64,000 nucleotides of DNA from Piezodorus guildinii (taxonomy: Eukaryota > Arthropoda > Insecta > Hemiptera > Pentatomidae), in contig CM041298.1 in the NCBI GenBank assembly GCA_023052935.1, positions 19,750,871-19,814,870 of the forward strand, written 5' to 3'. Below the pieces are notes generated by a model, which made no database searches, was not told the origin of the DNA, and saw nothing but the letters and a program-made list of their open reading frames with translations. The position numbers and the translations under genes were made by a program. Every line of letters starts with the position of its first letter. Within the stretch, counting starts at the first letter, position 1. This document shows positions 44,801 to 54,390 of the stretch, piece after piece.

Positions 44801-44945
44801 TGCAAAAATTCACACCACTGATAGTTTTCAAAATACTTCTATTAGAGAGCAATTTCGATTTCAATAAGCGAACAAGCTTTTCATTAACCAATGAACAAGT
44901 AGAACCGTTATCATAAACAGCTGTTACTACTTTATTTCTGTCCAC
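41814..44945 (-). CDS. pol: Gypsy-2 pol polyprotein, broken into four frames
   Basis: Part 1 (44945-43806): protease-like VYDNGSTCSLVN, with Asn where Ser/Thr is usual after the catalytic Asp; RT LCVDFRELNKL, WFTALDINSAFWSIPL, VLPFGFKNSPAIFQRIL, YIDD at 43893-43904. Part 2 (43800-43585): VKYLGHVIEYGKVRP, RT thumb. Part 3 (43588-43241): RNase H IEVDASRTGLGAVL, TVTSDHKPL. Part 4 (43199-41814): CRACEICAKN zinc region, integrase core MSIDTIGGF, LVDQYGAFNARKF, SNGLNERLNQTL. Each junction looks like loss of one base. The C-terminus ends inside the LTR. Confidence 0.88.
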
Positions 44946-44995
44946 TTCTACGTTAATCTTGATTAATGTACATGGTGTGAGCTTTTCCGGGCAAT

Positions 44996-46171
44996 TTAGT
45001 TTTTTGAAATTTCTTCATTTTGAATTTCAATTCCCGAAAGATCAGTTTTCAAGCCGTCATCCAGTTCCGTCATATTAACTACATTTTTATTTTGATACGG
45101 TTTATTTCTGCATACTGACGTTGGATGAAAACGATTTTTAAAACCAAGTTCCTCGCATATGGTGCATGGTCTTCTCTCCATAGCATTTACTTTTTCCGTT
45201 TTTCTTTTCACCATGTCAGTCTTCTTCGTCTCTACATTTTGTTTTTTTTCCAATATTTTCTTCATCACGTAAGAATCATTAAAATTTTTCATTTCTCTCA
45301 AAATGTCATTTACTGTCTCTATATTATCCCTATTAAGCCTATCCTGAACATCTAGGGGTAAATTATACACTATTTTATATACTCTATACATTTCGGGCAT
45401 ATCTTTGTCAGCTTCCAAAAGCAAACGTTCTTTCTTGAGAACATAATCGATCAGCGAACCGAACATATACTTGTAATTGAATGCTGTGCGAATCGCCGTC
45501 CAACCCTTTCTGCCATAAACTAATAAAAATGAATTTTTCCAAACTTCCCAATCAGCTATTGGTAATTTAATTAAACTTGAACCGTACCATTCTTTTGCAT
45601 TACCATCCATAAACAACTTTAAAGCTTCTACCCTGGTGGAACCATCAAATATCTTAAATCTGATACATTCCTTCTCAAAAGAGGTTATCCAATTTAAAGC
45701 TTCTTGCTTTCCATTAAACTTGCTTAAAAGAAATTTGTGTTCTATTTCACTTAAAGTTACTGCATAAGTAGTTGAAATACGGTCCTCTAATTCCTTAATA
45801 CGTTTGATCAAAAAAACCTCGTTGGCTGTTTTTGTTTCCCCTAATGCAATATCCATAGCACTAGCTTCATCTACATTATATTCTTCTAAATAGTGATCAC
45901 TAATTCTGAAGTTATCATCTTCATCTAAATATTTATTTTTCAATTCCGGTTTAAAAGCAATAGCAACTTTTCTATAACCTCCTAATTTAGTTATAGAATT
46001 TTTCATACTCACAATTGTTTTACTTGCTAATAGTTCTTTGTGCAAGTCCAAATCCTTTAACTGATCTGGTAAACTGTACCATACAACCTTGTCCACAGAC
46101 AGAGCAGTTAACTCATACTTTGCTTCTCCTCTCTTGACAATATGGACATGAAGTTTCTTACTTGAAGCCAT
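44996..46171 (-). CDS. gag: Gypsy-2 gag polyprotein
   Basis: 391 residues starting MASSKKLHVHIVKRG, only 24 bp after the 5' LTR. The capsid-like middle part has WITSFEKECIRF, LFMDGNAKEWYGSSL, WEVWKNSFLLVYG, typical of retrotransposon gag. The C-terminus has an unusual knuckle, CTICEELGFKNRFHPTSVC, in place of CX2CX4HX4C. Frame intact. pol begins just past its stop, about 50 bp away, in a different frame. Confidence 0.88.
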   Translation of the reverse strand: MASSKKLHVHIVKRGEAKYELTALSVDKVVWYSLPDQLKDLDLHKELLASKTIVSMKNSITKLGGYRKVAIAFKPELKNKYLDEDDNFRISDHYLEEYNVDEASAMDIALGETKTANEVFLIKRIKELEDRISTTYAVTLSEIEHKFLLSKFNGKQEALNWITSFEKECIRFKIFDGSTRVEALKLFMDGNAKEWYGSSLIKLPIADWEVWKNSFLLVYGRKGWTAIRTAFNYKYMFGSLIDYVLKKERLLLEADKDMPEMYRVYKIVYNLPLDVQDRLNRDNIETVNDILREMKNFNDSYVMKKILEKKQNVETKKTDMVKRKTEKVNAMERRPCTICEELGFKNRFHPTSVCRNKPYQNKNVVNMTELDDGLKTDLSGIEIQNEEISKN

Positions 46172-46195
46172 AGTTGAGTAGACTTTTATTCAATT

Positions 46196-46471
46196 TGTAA
46201 TTCTTAAAGAAAGTAGACTTTAGACGATTCTAAAATAGTAGTTTATTATTAATAACAATAAACAAAAGTAGATACATACAAACAGAATGAACATATAAAC
46301 AACTTACCTAAAATAGTAGAATTGAATAAAAAGTCCCTTTCTACTCTATCTAGAAGCCAACAGTCAGAGATCATATGTAACCTACCCAATGTTTAAAAAC
46401 ACATGTGATCTACTTTGTCACTATGATAAATGGCAACACTATCTAAAACTAAATTATGATTATAATTTACA
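46196..46471 (-). repeat. Gypsy-2 5' LTR
   Basis: 276 bp, starting TGTAATTCTTAAAG on the plus strand. Inner junction reads ATTCAATTTGTAATTC; no TGG-type primer site follows it in the element's sense, where AATTGAATAAAAGTC is found. Confidence 0.9.
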
Positions 46472-47149
46472 TATATATATTAATATGAGAGACATAATAT
46501 TAATATTAATATGAAAGAGCAATTTTTTTTTTCGGATACTGGAGTCTGCGGAATACCGAGATAATAATTTATTCAATATGCAATCGTTTCGCATAGAATA
46601 GCATGTTCATTATAGGCAAAGAAATATTTTTTTATTGTTTTGTTGTGTGTTTTGATTTACGATTGAATTGATAAAATACTGTTAAAAACACCCGTTAGAA
46701 ATAATTCGATGTGAGGGCATGAAACCTTCCTTTAACTTAATATCCTCATTGCCCCCAATCGAATTTTAGACTTTTTACACGTGCCAGAATAACATGGATC
46801 TTTTCAAATCTCAGTTCTGTTTATTATCATAGATAGTGCGTATCGGTTTAATTAACTTCACTAAACTTAACAAACATTTTATTAGCGTTAAGTGTTGATT
46901 AGTTTTATTTATTTTAGTTAATACCTAACATATAAATATCACACACAGAAATATCGTCGTGTAACCGTTAAACTAACAAATCAATTATATACATACACAT
47001 ATAACTAATATAAAAATACATAAATTTTTAATGTAATTATTTTTAATATATCTGATGTATTTGCTCTATGGCCTGTTGAAGGATGCTGTAAACTATTATA
47101 AGTAGATCTTACAACATTGCATACTTTGGAATGGAATCCTCTTTTTAAA
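46472..47149. other. No recognisable feature
   Basis: AT-rich. Begins with the last TA units and AATATTAATATTAATATG repeats; no frame or family match otherwise. Confidence 0.45.
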
Positions 47150-47240
47150 AATAATAATATTAATAATTTATTTATTTATTCTGGGACAAGTCCCTTTAGA
47201 ATAATACAAAATACACTTATGTGAGGTTTACTGTCTAAGA
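47150..47240 (-). mobile_element. C1-type LINE 3' end (minus), very short
   Basis: TTATTCTGGGACAAGTCCCT and AGAATAATACAAAATACACT match, in reverse, the C1 tail (GGGACTAGCTGTCCCAGAAT). 47241-47439 has no recognised content. Confidence 0.55.
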
Positions 47241-47439
47241 GTAAGATTTTTTTAAATAAGAGATATAAAGTTAATAACCTTTGTGGAAATTTTCTACACT
47301 TATTTGACGGAGTTTTAAGTTCACGATTTAAATATTATGTATATTTATACATATATAAAACCTTTTTTTTTCTTTGATTTATTGTGCAGCGTTTTGAATT
47401 ATACTTAAAACTATTAAAAAAATAATTACTTTATTAAGC

Positions 47440-47590
47440 GTTTTGAAGGTTAGTAGTGATGATAAGACTAATTTAGGCTATTTATCTTTGAATTATTTAT
47501 TGACTTCATATTGGCCAACTGTGTATGAATAGCTTAGCAAACAGTTATGTCATAATATAGTTATTTAGAAATAATAAACCATTGTTTAAT
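47440..47590 (-). repeat. Family B (minus)
   Basis: GGTTAGTAGTGATGATAAGA, TGAATTATTTATTGACTTC, AAACAGTTATGTCATAATAT and GAAATAATAAACCATTG follow family B in reverse. Confidence 0.5.
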
Positions 47591-47599
47591 CATAAAAAA

Positions 47600-48029
47600 G
47601 ATTTTTTTTTTAATTTTTATTATTTTTTGCATAATATTATGTTTCTTATGACCATTATGTCATTGGCCAGGCATATTATATATTTCAATGATATATAACT
47701 ATTATTCTGAAAGGACCCAGTTTCAAAATAATTTTTTTCCCTTCTATTTTATTCTAAGATTAGCTTTTTTTTAGGTCTCCTGGTTAACTATTTATAAAAT
47801 GCCTAATACATCCGTTAGGATCGCATGTTTATATCTTAATTAATATTAATTAATGCTTTCTAAAGCTAGCTTGAGGGCCTTTAAATAAAAGATGGATACG
47901 AGGAAGCAATTATAAGGCAAACCATACACTGCAATAAGCTAAAAGGGGACTGAGAATCCGCAATAATTGAATCAGACCGGGAGAACGCCTTTGCTTTAAT
48001 TCCTCTAACCAATCTCCCTCCACGACTCA
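47600..48029. other. No recognisable feature
   Basis: AT-rich sequence without frames or family matches. Confidence 0.4.
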
Positions 48030-48049
48030 CACGTTCATACAAACAAGCG

Positions 48050-48095
48050 CGCGCACGCACACACACACACACACGCACACACACACACACCACAC

Positions 48096-48156
<61 letters not shown>
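48050..48156. repeat. (CA)n microsatellite
   Basis: About 107 bp of CA repeats with a few CGCA and CCAC interruptions. The long Cys-Val frames on the minus strand are artefacts of it. Confidence 0.95.
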
Positions 48157-48159
<3 letters not shown>

Positions 48160-48759
48160 ACAATTACAAACGTTTCAACTCTCAGAGCGAGAGGGAAATC
48201 GTTGACGTCTAAGCAGAAATTCATTTTCAAAGGCTTTATTACCGAGTCCATTTTCACTTTGTTCATTCTATTAGCTTCATACCTTGTGTCCTGTCATTTG
48301 ATAACTTTCAGATTATTAAGGAGTTGTTTGATTTTGATTTTAACGTTGTTTCTAAAGTTCGGAGTAAATCTTTGTGAATAAATATATCTCAAACTCAAGC
48401 TATAATCTATTAGGGTGACAGGTCTTAAACACAGATTAAAAAAAAAAAAAAATTCTAATGTCTTTTTGATTTGGCTGATTCTTAATAATAAACTATTGCC
48501 AGTTGTTAGATGGTAAAAGGTAACTATGAAATATGAAAGAAATTGATTATCAACAAAAGGAGGAAAGAGCAAATATATTTATTTATACAGATTATTTGTT
48601 TATTTTTTTTTTTTTGTCACTGGTATAAATAGCATTGGCAAACTAAACATTTCATAAAAAAAAAAAAAAAAAAAATTCTGACATGAAAAGTTGTGAAAGG
48701 CAATGGAAAAGCGCATAAACCAACGCAATTGTTATAATTTTTTTTTTTATTCGCACCTC
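48157..48759. other. No recognisable gene; homopolymer runs
   Basis: A-runs at about 48439-48452 and 48658-48675, a T-run at 48604-48616. No frame or repeat family was recognised. Confidence 0.4.
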
Positions 48760-49130
48760 TAAGATGTAATCTGCCAATCAGCAAATGTGTTAGAAAAAAC
48801 TCCAGCATCACCCCTTCCTAGACTTTAAATTAAGAAAGCAGGTCTCTCATCCTGCTTCTTTTCGGCCTTATTCTTATAGGTACTTTCTATTGCCCTTTCG
48901 CTTAAGTCTATTGTAAGACTAATATATGAAAATACGAATCTAGAGTTGATATGTGTGTGTCATCGTTATTTGTTGTACGGCAGTTTGTAGAGTACTAAAA
49001 GGTGTAAATATAAGCTTTAAAATTGTTGATTGAAATTATTGCAATTTTTTTTTTTTTTTTGCTGCACCGTGTGGCGTAAGTCTGTATGGTTTTCAGTAGG
49101 TATGTATTAAGTATTCAGTCTCAACCTTAT
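48760..49130 (-). pseudogene. Jockey-like LINE C-terminal fragment (minus), decayed
   Basis: It parallels 49965-50420 segment by segment: CTGCCAATCAGCAAATGTG; a TCTCTCATCC..CTTCT-type block; TGTGGCGTAAGTCTGTATGG; TTCAGTAGGTATGTATTAAG. The protein is no longer readable, so identity rests on that better copy. Confidence 0.45.
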
Positions 49131-49202
49131 TTTCAGATTTAATATAATTTCTTTTAAATTATTTACTCTAAAATATATCTATTTTATTGAAACACAATGT
49201 AG

Positions 49203-49475
49203 TTTTACTTTCACTTACTATATATAGTAAGGGGAAGTATTGCGATCGTGAAAATTTTCGAATTCCAGTTTTCAACGGAAATACACGTTTTAGGGTCCCC
49301 TGAGTCCAAATAACCAAGTCCCGCAAAAAGGTCTGTGTGTGTTTGTGTGTGTGTGTGTGTGGTAACTCCCGGGCGGAAACGGTAAGTCCTATGAAACTGA
49401 AATTTCATATTTAAGACAACTGTACGCCCGACAAAAATTTTTTCATCAAAATAAGCTTACCAGAAGAGGCAAAAA
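49203..49475 (-). repeat. Family A right half (minus)
   Basis: TACTTTCACTTACTATATAT, then AAGTATTGCGATCGTGAAAA, AAATACACGTTTTAGGGTCC, a (GT)n expansion and GAAACTGAAATTTCATATTT. It breaks off at about 49475. Confidence 0.75.
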
Positions 49476-49964
49476 TTATATCACCGACCCTAACCTTAAA
49501 AGAAATTTTAGAAAGAAATATACGAATAAAATGTTGCCAATATTTAAAGTCAATCAAACTAATTTCGTTATAAACAACAATATGTTCATGTAAATTATGT
49601 TTAATGCAAATTAATTCGGCGAAATTTTGCCGATGTGAAACGAATATTTGTACTGTGTGTGTTTTAATTTTAATTTATTTATTAATTTTTATAATTCTCA
49701 TAGACATATAATATTTAATTTACTAAAGAACAGTTAGATAATCACAAATTACGTTAGTGCATCCGATTTAAAGTAAATGAACTATGATCCGTCTCTAAAT
49801 ATAGTTTCTGAATATGTGATTGCATTTTTTCAGGCAATTAATACACATACGAGATTTTTTAGAAATTGTTATGTAAACACTTGATTAATTACCTTGGTGA
49901 AGTGTGCATATGGATTTTTTTTTTTTTATCTTCAAATTTTTTCATTCACACCTATCAATAAATG
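49476..49964. other. No recognisable feature
   Basis: AT-rich; no frame or family match. Confidence 0.4.
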
Positions 49965-50420
49965 TTGACAATCAGCGAATGTGATGATGAAGGAATGATA
50001 GTTGGCGTGGTAGGCATGATGGAGAGAAGATGTCCAGCGGCACCTCTTCCTGGCGTTCATTTTAGCTTAGAAGGTCCCTCATCCACTTCTATTCAGTCTT
50101 CTGCGAGTATTGTCCGGCATGTTAGTAGTTGCCATGCGTCGTATTAAGAATGTGTAGGGTTATGAAAACGTTTGTAGAGGGTCCGAATCTGTTCGTTGAC
50201 TGTTGGCGTGTGAAGGTCTGTATGTAAAGTAGTGTTGCTTACGTATCATGGTGAGTTTTTGATAGTTCTGAAAGTTTTGGATTGAAACATTTGAATTTTG
50301 CGTATGTATCTTTTTGGCAGTTCCGTATATCTGTGAGGCGTAAGTCCAAATGGGCCTTCAGTAGGTTAGTGTAAGTGTTTAGTTTATTTTTAAGTTTTAA
50401 TTTTGAACATCTTACTGGAG
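49965..50420 (-). pseudogene. Jockey-like LINE C-terminal fragment (minus)
   Basis: Minus-strand translation in shifting frames gives QIYGTAKKIHTQNSNVSIQN, VSNTTLHTDLHTPTVNEQIR, TLYKRFHNPTH and DNTRRRLNRSG. These correspond to the jockey tail seen in J1 (SKILRKILNAPYFVTNKLIH, PPRRLKRRWPRDL). Multiple stops. Confidence 0.6.
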
Positions 50421-50514
50421 AGAGTAAATTTATAGAAATAGGACAAACATTTATTCACAAAATGGAATAGGTATCCTCTTGATTTTTTGGTTATCGAAGA
50501 AATTTTCTCAAATT

Positions 50515-50600
50515 AGTTGAGGATAGTTCTTTGTATTTGCATTTTTCTTAAGGGGAAAGCTGTCCAAAAATAAAAATTATTTTTCATTTCATTTAAAAGT
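50515..50600 (+). mobile_element. C1-type LINE 3' end, short
   Basis: CTTAAGGGGAAAGCTGTCCA, AAAATAAAAATT and TTTCATTTCATTT match the C1 tail at 27146-27196. Confidence 0.65.
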
Positions 50601-51049
50601 TTATTTGAAACTTTTAAATTTGTTTTTAATGAGATAGGTAATGCTATTATGAAATGAAAGGACTTTAAATGATAATGATAATGAAGATATATACAAAAAA
50701 AAAAAAATAAATAGAAAAGTCTGCAACAAATGTCGTCGTGACTAGAATAAACCAACACCCTCAGATTTATAGATTTATAATCACCTCGATTAGAAATTCA
50801 AATTAGAATCGTTTAGACTAGTTTCATTATGCTCAATAAATAGTAGTTAGAAGCGTGGGATTAAATTTCATTTTGAAATGCATCTATTCGGTATGTTGAT
50901 GCATACTAATCTATTAATAATATTCACATTACCTATTTAAATGTCATTGCATTGACCCGTATCATTTATTGTTGTCATTATCAATTAATCATGAAATGTC
51001 ATACTACATAAATAAAACAATATGAAAATATTGTTAAAGTCAACTTATA
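50601..51049. other. No recognisable feature
   Basis: AT-rich; nothing identified. Confidence 0.4.
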
Positions 51050-51164
51050 TAACCCTTTAAATTATTACACAATGGTTTATTATTCTCTATTAACAATATT
51101 AGGGTATAAGTGTTTATAGATATAGCAACTAAGAAATATGACAAGCAATTTCAATGTGGTACTC
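51050..51164 (+). repeat. Family B fragment
   Basis: ACACAATGGTTTATTATTCT, TTAGGGTATAAGTGTTTATA and AGAAATATGACAAGCAATTT match the family B start. It joins directly to family A. Confidence 0.6.
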
Positions 51165-51355
51165 TAGCGCAAAAACGAAAAGTCCTATGCAACTGAAATT
51201 TCATATTTAAGACAACTATACGCCTGAGATGTTACAGGTGTAATTTAGGTTTTGATGTAATCGATGTAAAATTTGATGGGCTTTAATATCATGTAGGTTT
51301 CATTCTGATTGAAATAGTCTGACAGGGCCTAATTGCCCATTTATTTAATTTTCTT
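51165..51355 (-). repeat. Family A (minus), left of the H2 insertion
   Basis: CTCTAGCGCAAAAACGAAAA, AACTATACGCCTGAGATGTT, AATATCATGTAGGTTTCATT. Ends in TATTTAATTTTCTT, the presumed H2 TSD, and resumes at 52857. Confidence 0.7.
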
Positions 51356-51433
51356 GAGGATGTATAGTCGACTGTAGAAACTATTATAGGTAGAATAATC
51401 AGGAATCAGTCATTTTTTGAACATTTTTAATTT

Positions 51434-51475
51434 TGCCAACGTTTCGGCTCAAGCTTATGTGCCATCATCAGGGCA
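51434..51475 (-). ncRNA. Hammerhead ribozyme motif, H2 left module
   Basis: Minus strand: TGCC, CTGATGA, stem II GGC..GCC with an extended loop, GAAAC, GTT, GGCA. Stem I TGCC/GGCA is perfect. Stem II has GGCAC opposite GAGCC, so it pairs less well than in the right module. Confidence 0.7.
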
Positions 51476-51515
51476 TTACCATGTCCAAGCATAAACTCTC
51501 TGCTATATAGAAAGT

Positions 51516-52725
51516 TAACGTTAATATATGGTAAAAGTTAACAGAAAGTGATAAAAATCAGATAAAAAAACTGATTATCGTAGGTGATAATATGATAGAT
51601 TATCAATTTAAACACATATTAGTATTGGAAATCAATGTAATTGATTCTTCGACAATTTATTTTCATCTCAAAATGTTTTTAAAAATTTTTAAATTGATTT
51701 TTAAAAACGCGTGTAAGTGAAATGATTGTGTTACGTGCACCAGATTTTTAACAAAGTAATATAGATATAGTACTTTTTTGGTATGAAATACGGAAATAGT
51801 ACGTTTTGGGAAAGAATTAAATGGGCTATTGTACTTTTCGAAAGTACATAACGTGCTGTAATAAGTTAGTAACATAATAATTAATATAATAATAACAGTA
51901 TTAATTAATAAGAGGCACCAAAACCTTTCTCATACAAATTATCCGTAAGTATAATGTTAATTAATAAGTTATGTATGGTTCTTTATTTTCCTTCTCAGAA
52001 AGAAAGCAAATATTGAAAGGACCTTTTATTTATTTATGGTCCTATAATAAGAAATTATGTAATTATAAAGTTTTAAAAAAAAAACTTTTATTTACTATTT
52101 CTGTGAATTTAGGGAATATATTTAAATTATTAACTGCATGTAAAAATTATTTTTTTTTATGGCTGAGAAACAATTCTTTATTGAGCAATATTACAATCTG
52201 TCCAATTGAGGACATTTTTAATAGTGATAACGTACAACATTCATACTACATTCACACGATATATACAAAACAATAAATTTATATAATAATAATAATACAA
52301 TATACATATATACAAAAGTCACTCATACCTATATATAATTCACAAGCAACAGCACGTGAGTGGAGAATCTAGCCAATGCTAGAACTCCAATATACATGTT
52401 ACAAGAGGTCACGAGGCCACTGCCGTTTCAACTTCTAGGAGGATGGTAAGGATGTGTGGAGTGGATAAGTTCTGATGAAATTTAAGAATTTTAATGGTAT
52501 AAGGGATAAAATAAATGAAATATTTAGGTCGTGGTGTAAGGTATGGTTGGATACATAATAGGGGGCATTAACTATTGTTCGGAGGACTTTAGATGTAAAA
52601 AATATTTAACAATTGACACTGATAAATAACGCTTAAGTTTTTATTTTACATTATAAACAAAAAAAAAAACATCTATTAGGTTACGTCAGGTAAGGTATGT
52701 CTTCCCATATTTAGCAAGCAGAACA
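51516..52725 (-). repeat. Inverted duplication, copy 1 (H2 interior)
   Basis: Reverse complement of 55000-56605 without the 383-bp TIR element there. It includes, in reverse, the J2 LINE tail (about 52150-52625, with CTCTTGTAACATG, CCACTGCCGTTTCAACTTCT) and a family A left end near 51716-51757 (GTGTAAGTGAAATGATTGTG). An extra ~30 bp near 51770-51805 is absent from copy 2. The poly(A) of J2 appears as T-run near 52151-52159. Confidence 0.85.
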
Positions 52726-52764
52726 GCATAAGCAGAGAGTTTATGCTTGGGCATGGCTCAGTAA

Positions 52765-52806
52765 TGCCCTGATGATGGCTCACAAGCTTGAGCCGAAACG
52801 TTGGCA
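52765..52806 (+). ncRNA. Hammerhead ribozyme motif, H2 right module
   Basis: TGCC (52765-52768), CTGATGA (52769-52775), stem II GGCTC/GAGCC, GAAAC, GTT, GGCA (to 52806). The core and both outer stems are complete; stem III is the minimal ACGT form. Confidence 0.78.
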
Positions 52807-52856
52807 AAATTAAAAAAATTCAAAAAATGACTGATTCCTGATTATTCCACCTATAA

Positions 52857-53012
52857 TATTTTATTTTCTTCTTCTAAAGTACCTTCAATTTTGTCGATTA
52901 TATAAAAATAACCATATCATCTTGTTAGCATTAATAGATAACAGCTAAATAGGCAAGTTGAGCGAATTTTGTAAACAACTAAAGGAGAAGAGTGCAAGAA
53001 ATTTTGTATGCA
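52857..53012 (-). repeat. Family A (minus), right of the H2 insertion
   Basis: TCTTCTAAAGTACCTTCAAT, AACCATATCATCTTGTTAGC and CAACTAAAGGAGAAGAGTGC continue the A copy from 51355; followed by a T-run at 53017-53034. Confidence 0.7.
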
Positions 53013-53139
53013 TATTTTTTTTTTTTTTTTTTTTGAACAGTAAAAAAATGATATATAATATATATAATTTATATATAAATATATATTATATATATATATA
53101 TGATTTTAAGAAATATTATAATATTGATTCATTAATGTC

Positions 53140-53548
53140 TTAAGAAGATTATGGGCCAGTAAAGTTACTAGAGGGGTATAGGCTGAGGCCTACCAGAGAA
53201 CTTTACAAAGAAATGGATGACCTGGGAACGACATTAGGTTAAGGAGGCGGCGTTTATACGGGCATATGGTAAGGATGAGCCCGAACAGAATAAATAAAGA
53301 AATCTTGAAAAAATGTGGGGATATAAAGGGCCGGAGGATACATTCACAGATGAGGAAAGAAACTGTGAGGTTGGGAATCTCAACACAGGATTGTGTCAAT
53401 ATAGATGAATATAGGGAAAAATTGAGGAAGATAAAGGTCCTTGTGGGTGCCAAAGAGGGAGAAAGGGGAGAGTATTAGAGTGAGGTACAGAGAAGAGTCC
53501 AGTCTGAGAGAATGAAGAAAAGGTGGGAAGAGAGAAAAGAGTGGAACG
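53140..53548 (+). pseudogene. RTE-clade LINE C-terminal fragment, part 1
   Basis: Frames give KIMGPVKLLEGYRLRPTREL and VRMSPNRINKEILKK, then QMRKETVRLGISTQDCVNID, parallel to the 15.3-15.7 kb RTE (KIYGPNKTPEGYRL, MRMSPERLNREI). Several frame shifts. Interrupted by N1 at 53550 and completed at 54073-54135. Confidence 0.75.
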
Positions 53549-53549
53549 T

Positions 53550-54072
53550 AGTTGTTGTTGTTGTTTGGGATTTTGAGGCGTAAAACCCAGGGGTCATAAA
53601 CGCCTATAGTTCTCTTTAAGTATAAATAAATAAATAAATCAAAACTAATAAACTAGGCGTATAATAATTAGATAAAATAGTAAAAAAATAAATAAAATAA
53701 AGATAAGTTAAATTAAAAGACTATATTTTATTAAATAGTAGGTGACTCTTAAGAAACCTGAACAACGCCGAGATGATGTTTTCATTATCGAAGAGTATGA
53801 AGGATATATTAGGTATAAGCCCAAATTTGTTTAAACCTGTCCTATAAGAAGGGCATTCTTCTAAAATGTGGCTGATAGTCAGGATACTGTTACAATGTGG
53901 GCACTTAGGAGGTGGCTGCTTGGTAATAAGATGAAGATGGGTCATGTTAGTGTGGCCAATCCTTAATCTGGCCAGGACAACTTCTTGTCTGCGGCTTGAG
54001 CGACATGATGAGGACTAAGGCCCCACTTTTGTTTAGACGACTTTCAGTTTGCTAGCAGGACTCTCGTCAGAA
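53550..54072 (-). mobile_element. N1-like LINE (minus) inserted in the RTE copy
   Basis: TSD TGGAACGT at 53542-53549 and 54073-54080. 53721-53945 encodes TKQPPPKCPHCNSILTISHI and LEECPSYRTGLNKFG, the post-RNase H tail with the CxxC..H..C knuckle. Upstream, on the same strand, is EVVLARLRIGHT. The 3' end is TTTTACGCCTCAAAATCCC plus (AAC)n, unlike the ACCAACC tail at 29269, so it is a sister family. Confidence 0.78.
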
Positions 54073-54135
54073 TGGAACGTGTGGGCAAAGTTAGGGGAAA
54101 ATGATGTTTGCGTGGTCTTTAAGACCGTTTCGCGT
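54073..54135 (+). mobile_element. RTE-clade LINE 3' end, part 2
   Basis: TTTGCGTGGTCTTTAAGACC and TTTCGCGTCC plus an A-run match the RTE 3' terminus found in reverse at 15216-15260. Confidence 0.75.
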
Positions 54136-54390
54136 CCAAAAAAAAATTTTTGAATTGTAAAATTTAATAGAGACAGATGAAAAACCGATAAAACTGATTG
54201 GTTTAGATAATAATATATTAGAATTTCTAATAAGACACATGTTTATATACAAATTCAATTCAATTAATTCTTCATTAGATTCCCTCATGTTCGTCTTTGA
54301 CTGTATCTGAAAATTCTTTAATCGATTTTAACAACGGAGGTAAAGTGAAAGCAGTATACTGCGGGCACCAGATTTTTTTTTTTTTTTTTT
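54136..54390 (-). repeat. Family A left portion (minus)
   Basis: GAAAAACCGATAAAACTGAT, AATAAGACACATGTTTATAT, then the left end AACAACGGAGGTAAAGTGAA and GGGCACCAGATTTTTT with a long T-run. Confidence 0.7.

Larger units (their letters stand above)
41617..46471 (-). mobile_element. Gypsy-2: complete Ty3/Gypsy-like LTR retrotransposon (minus)
   Basis: 4855 bp with 276-bp LTRs, gag and pol on the minus strand; no env. LTR copies differ at about three positions (for example AAGCTAACAG/AAGCCAACAG, GGCGACAC/GGCAACAC), so it is older than Gypsy-1. AT-rich codon use contrasts with the GC-rich Gypsy-1. TA-rich flanks are compatible with a TATA TSD. Confidence 0.9.
51356..52856. mobile_element. H2: hammerhead-flanked insertion enclosing a captured genomic segment
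   Basis: About 1.5 kb between TATTTAATTTTCTT (51342-51355) and TATTTTATTTTCTT (52857-52870), a 14-bp TSD with one mismatch. The ends are ~130-bp inverted modules (51384-51515 and 52726-52852) sharing GGAATAATCAGGAATCAGTC, GCCAACGTTTCGGCTCAAGC and CATAAACTCTCTGC in reverse. Each has a hammerhead pointing outward. The interior (51516-52725) is a reverse-complement copy of 55000-56605: a J2 3' end plus the left part of a family A copy. Confidence 0.75.

Noticed and set aside
47881..48266. Long Cys-Val repeat frames on the minus strand
   Set aside because: Direct translation of the (CA)n microsatellite.
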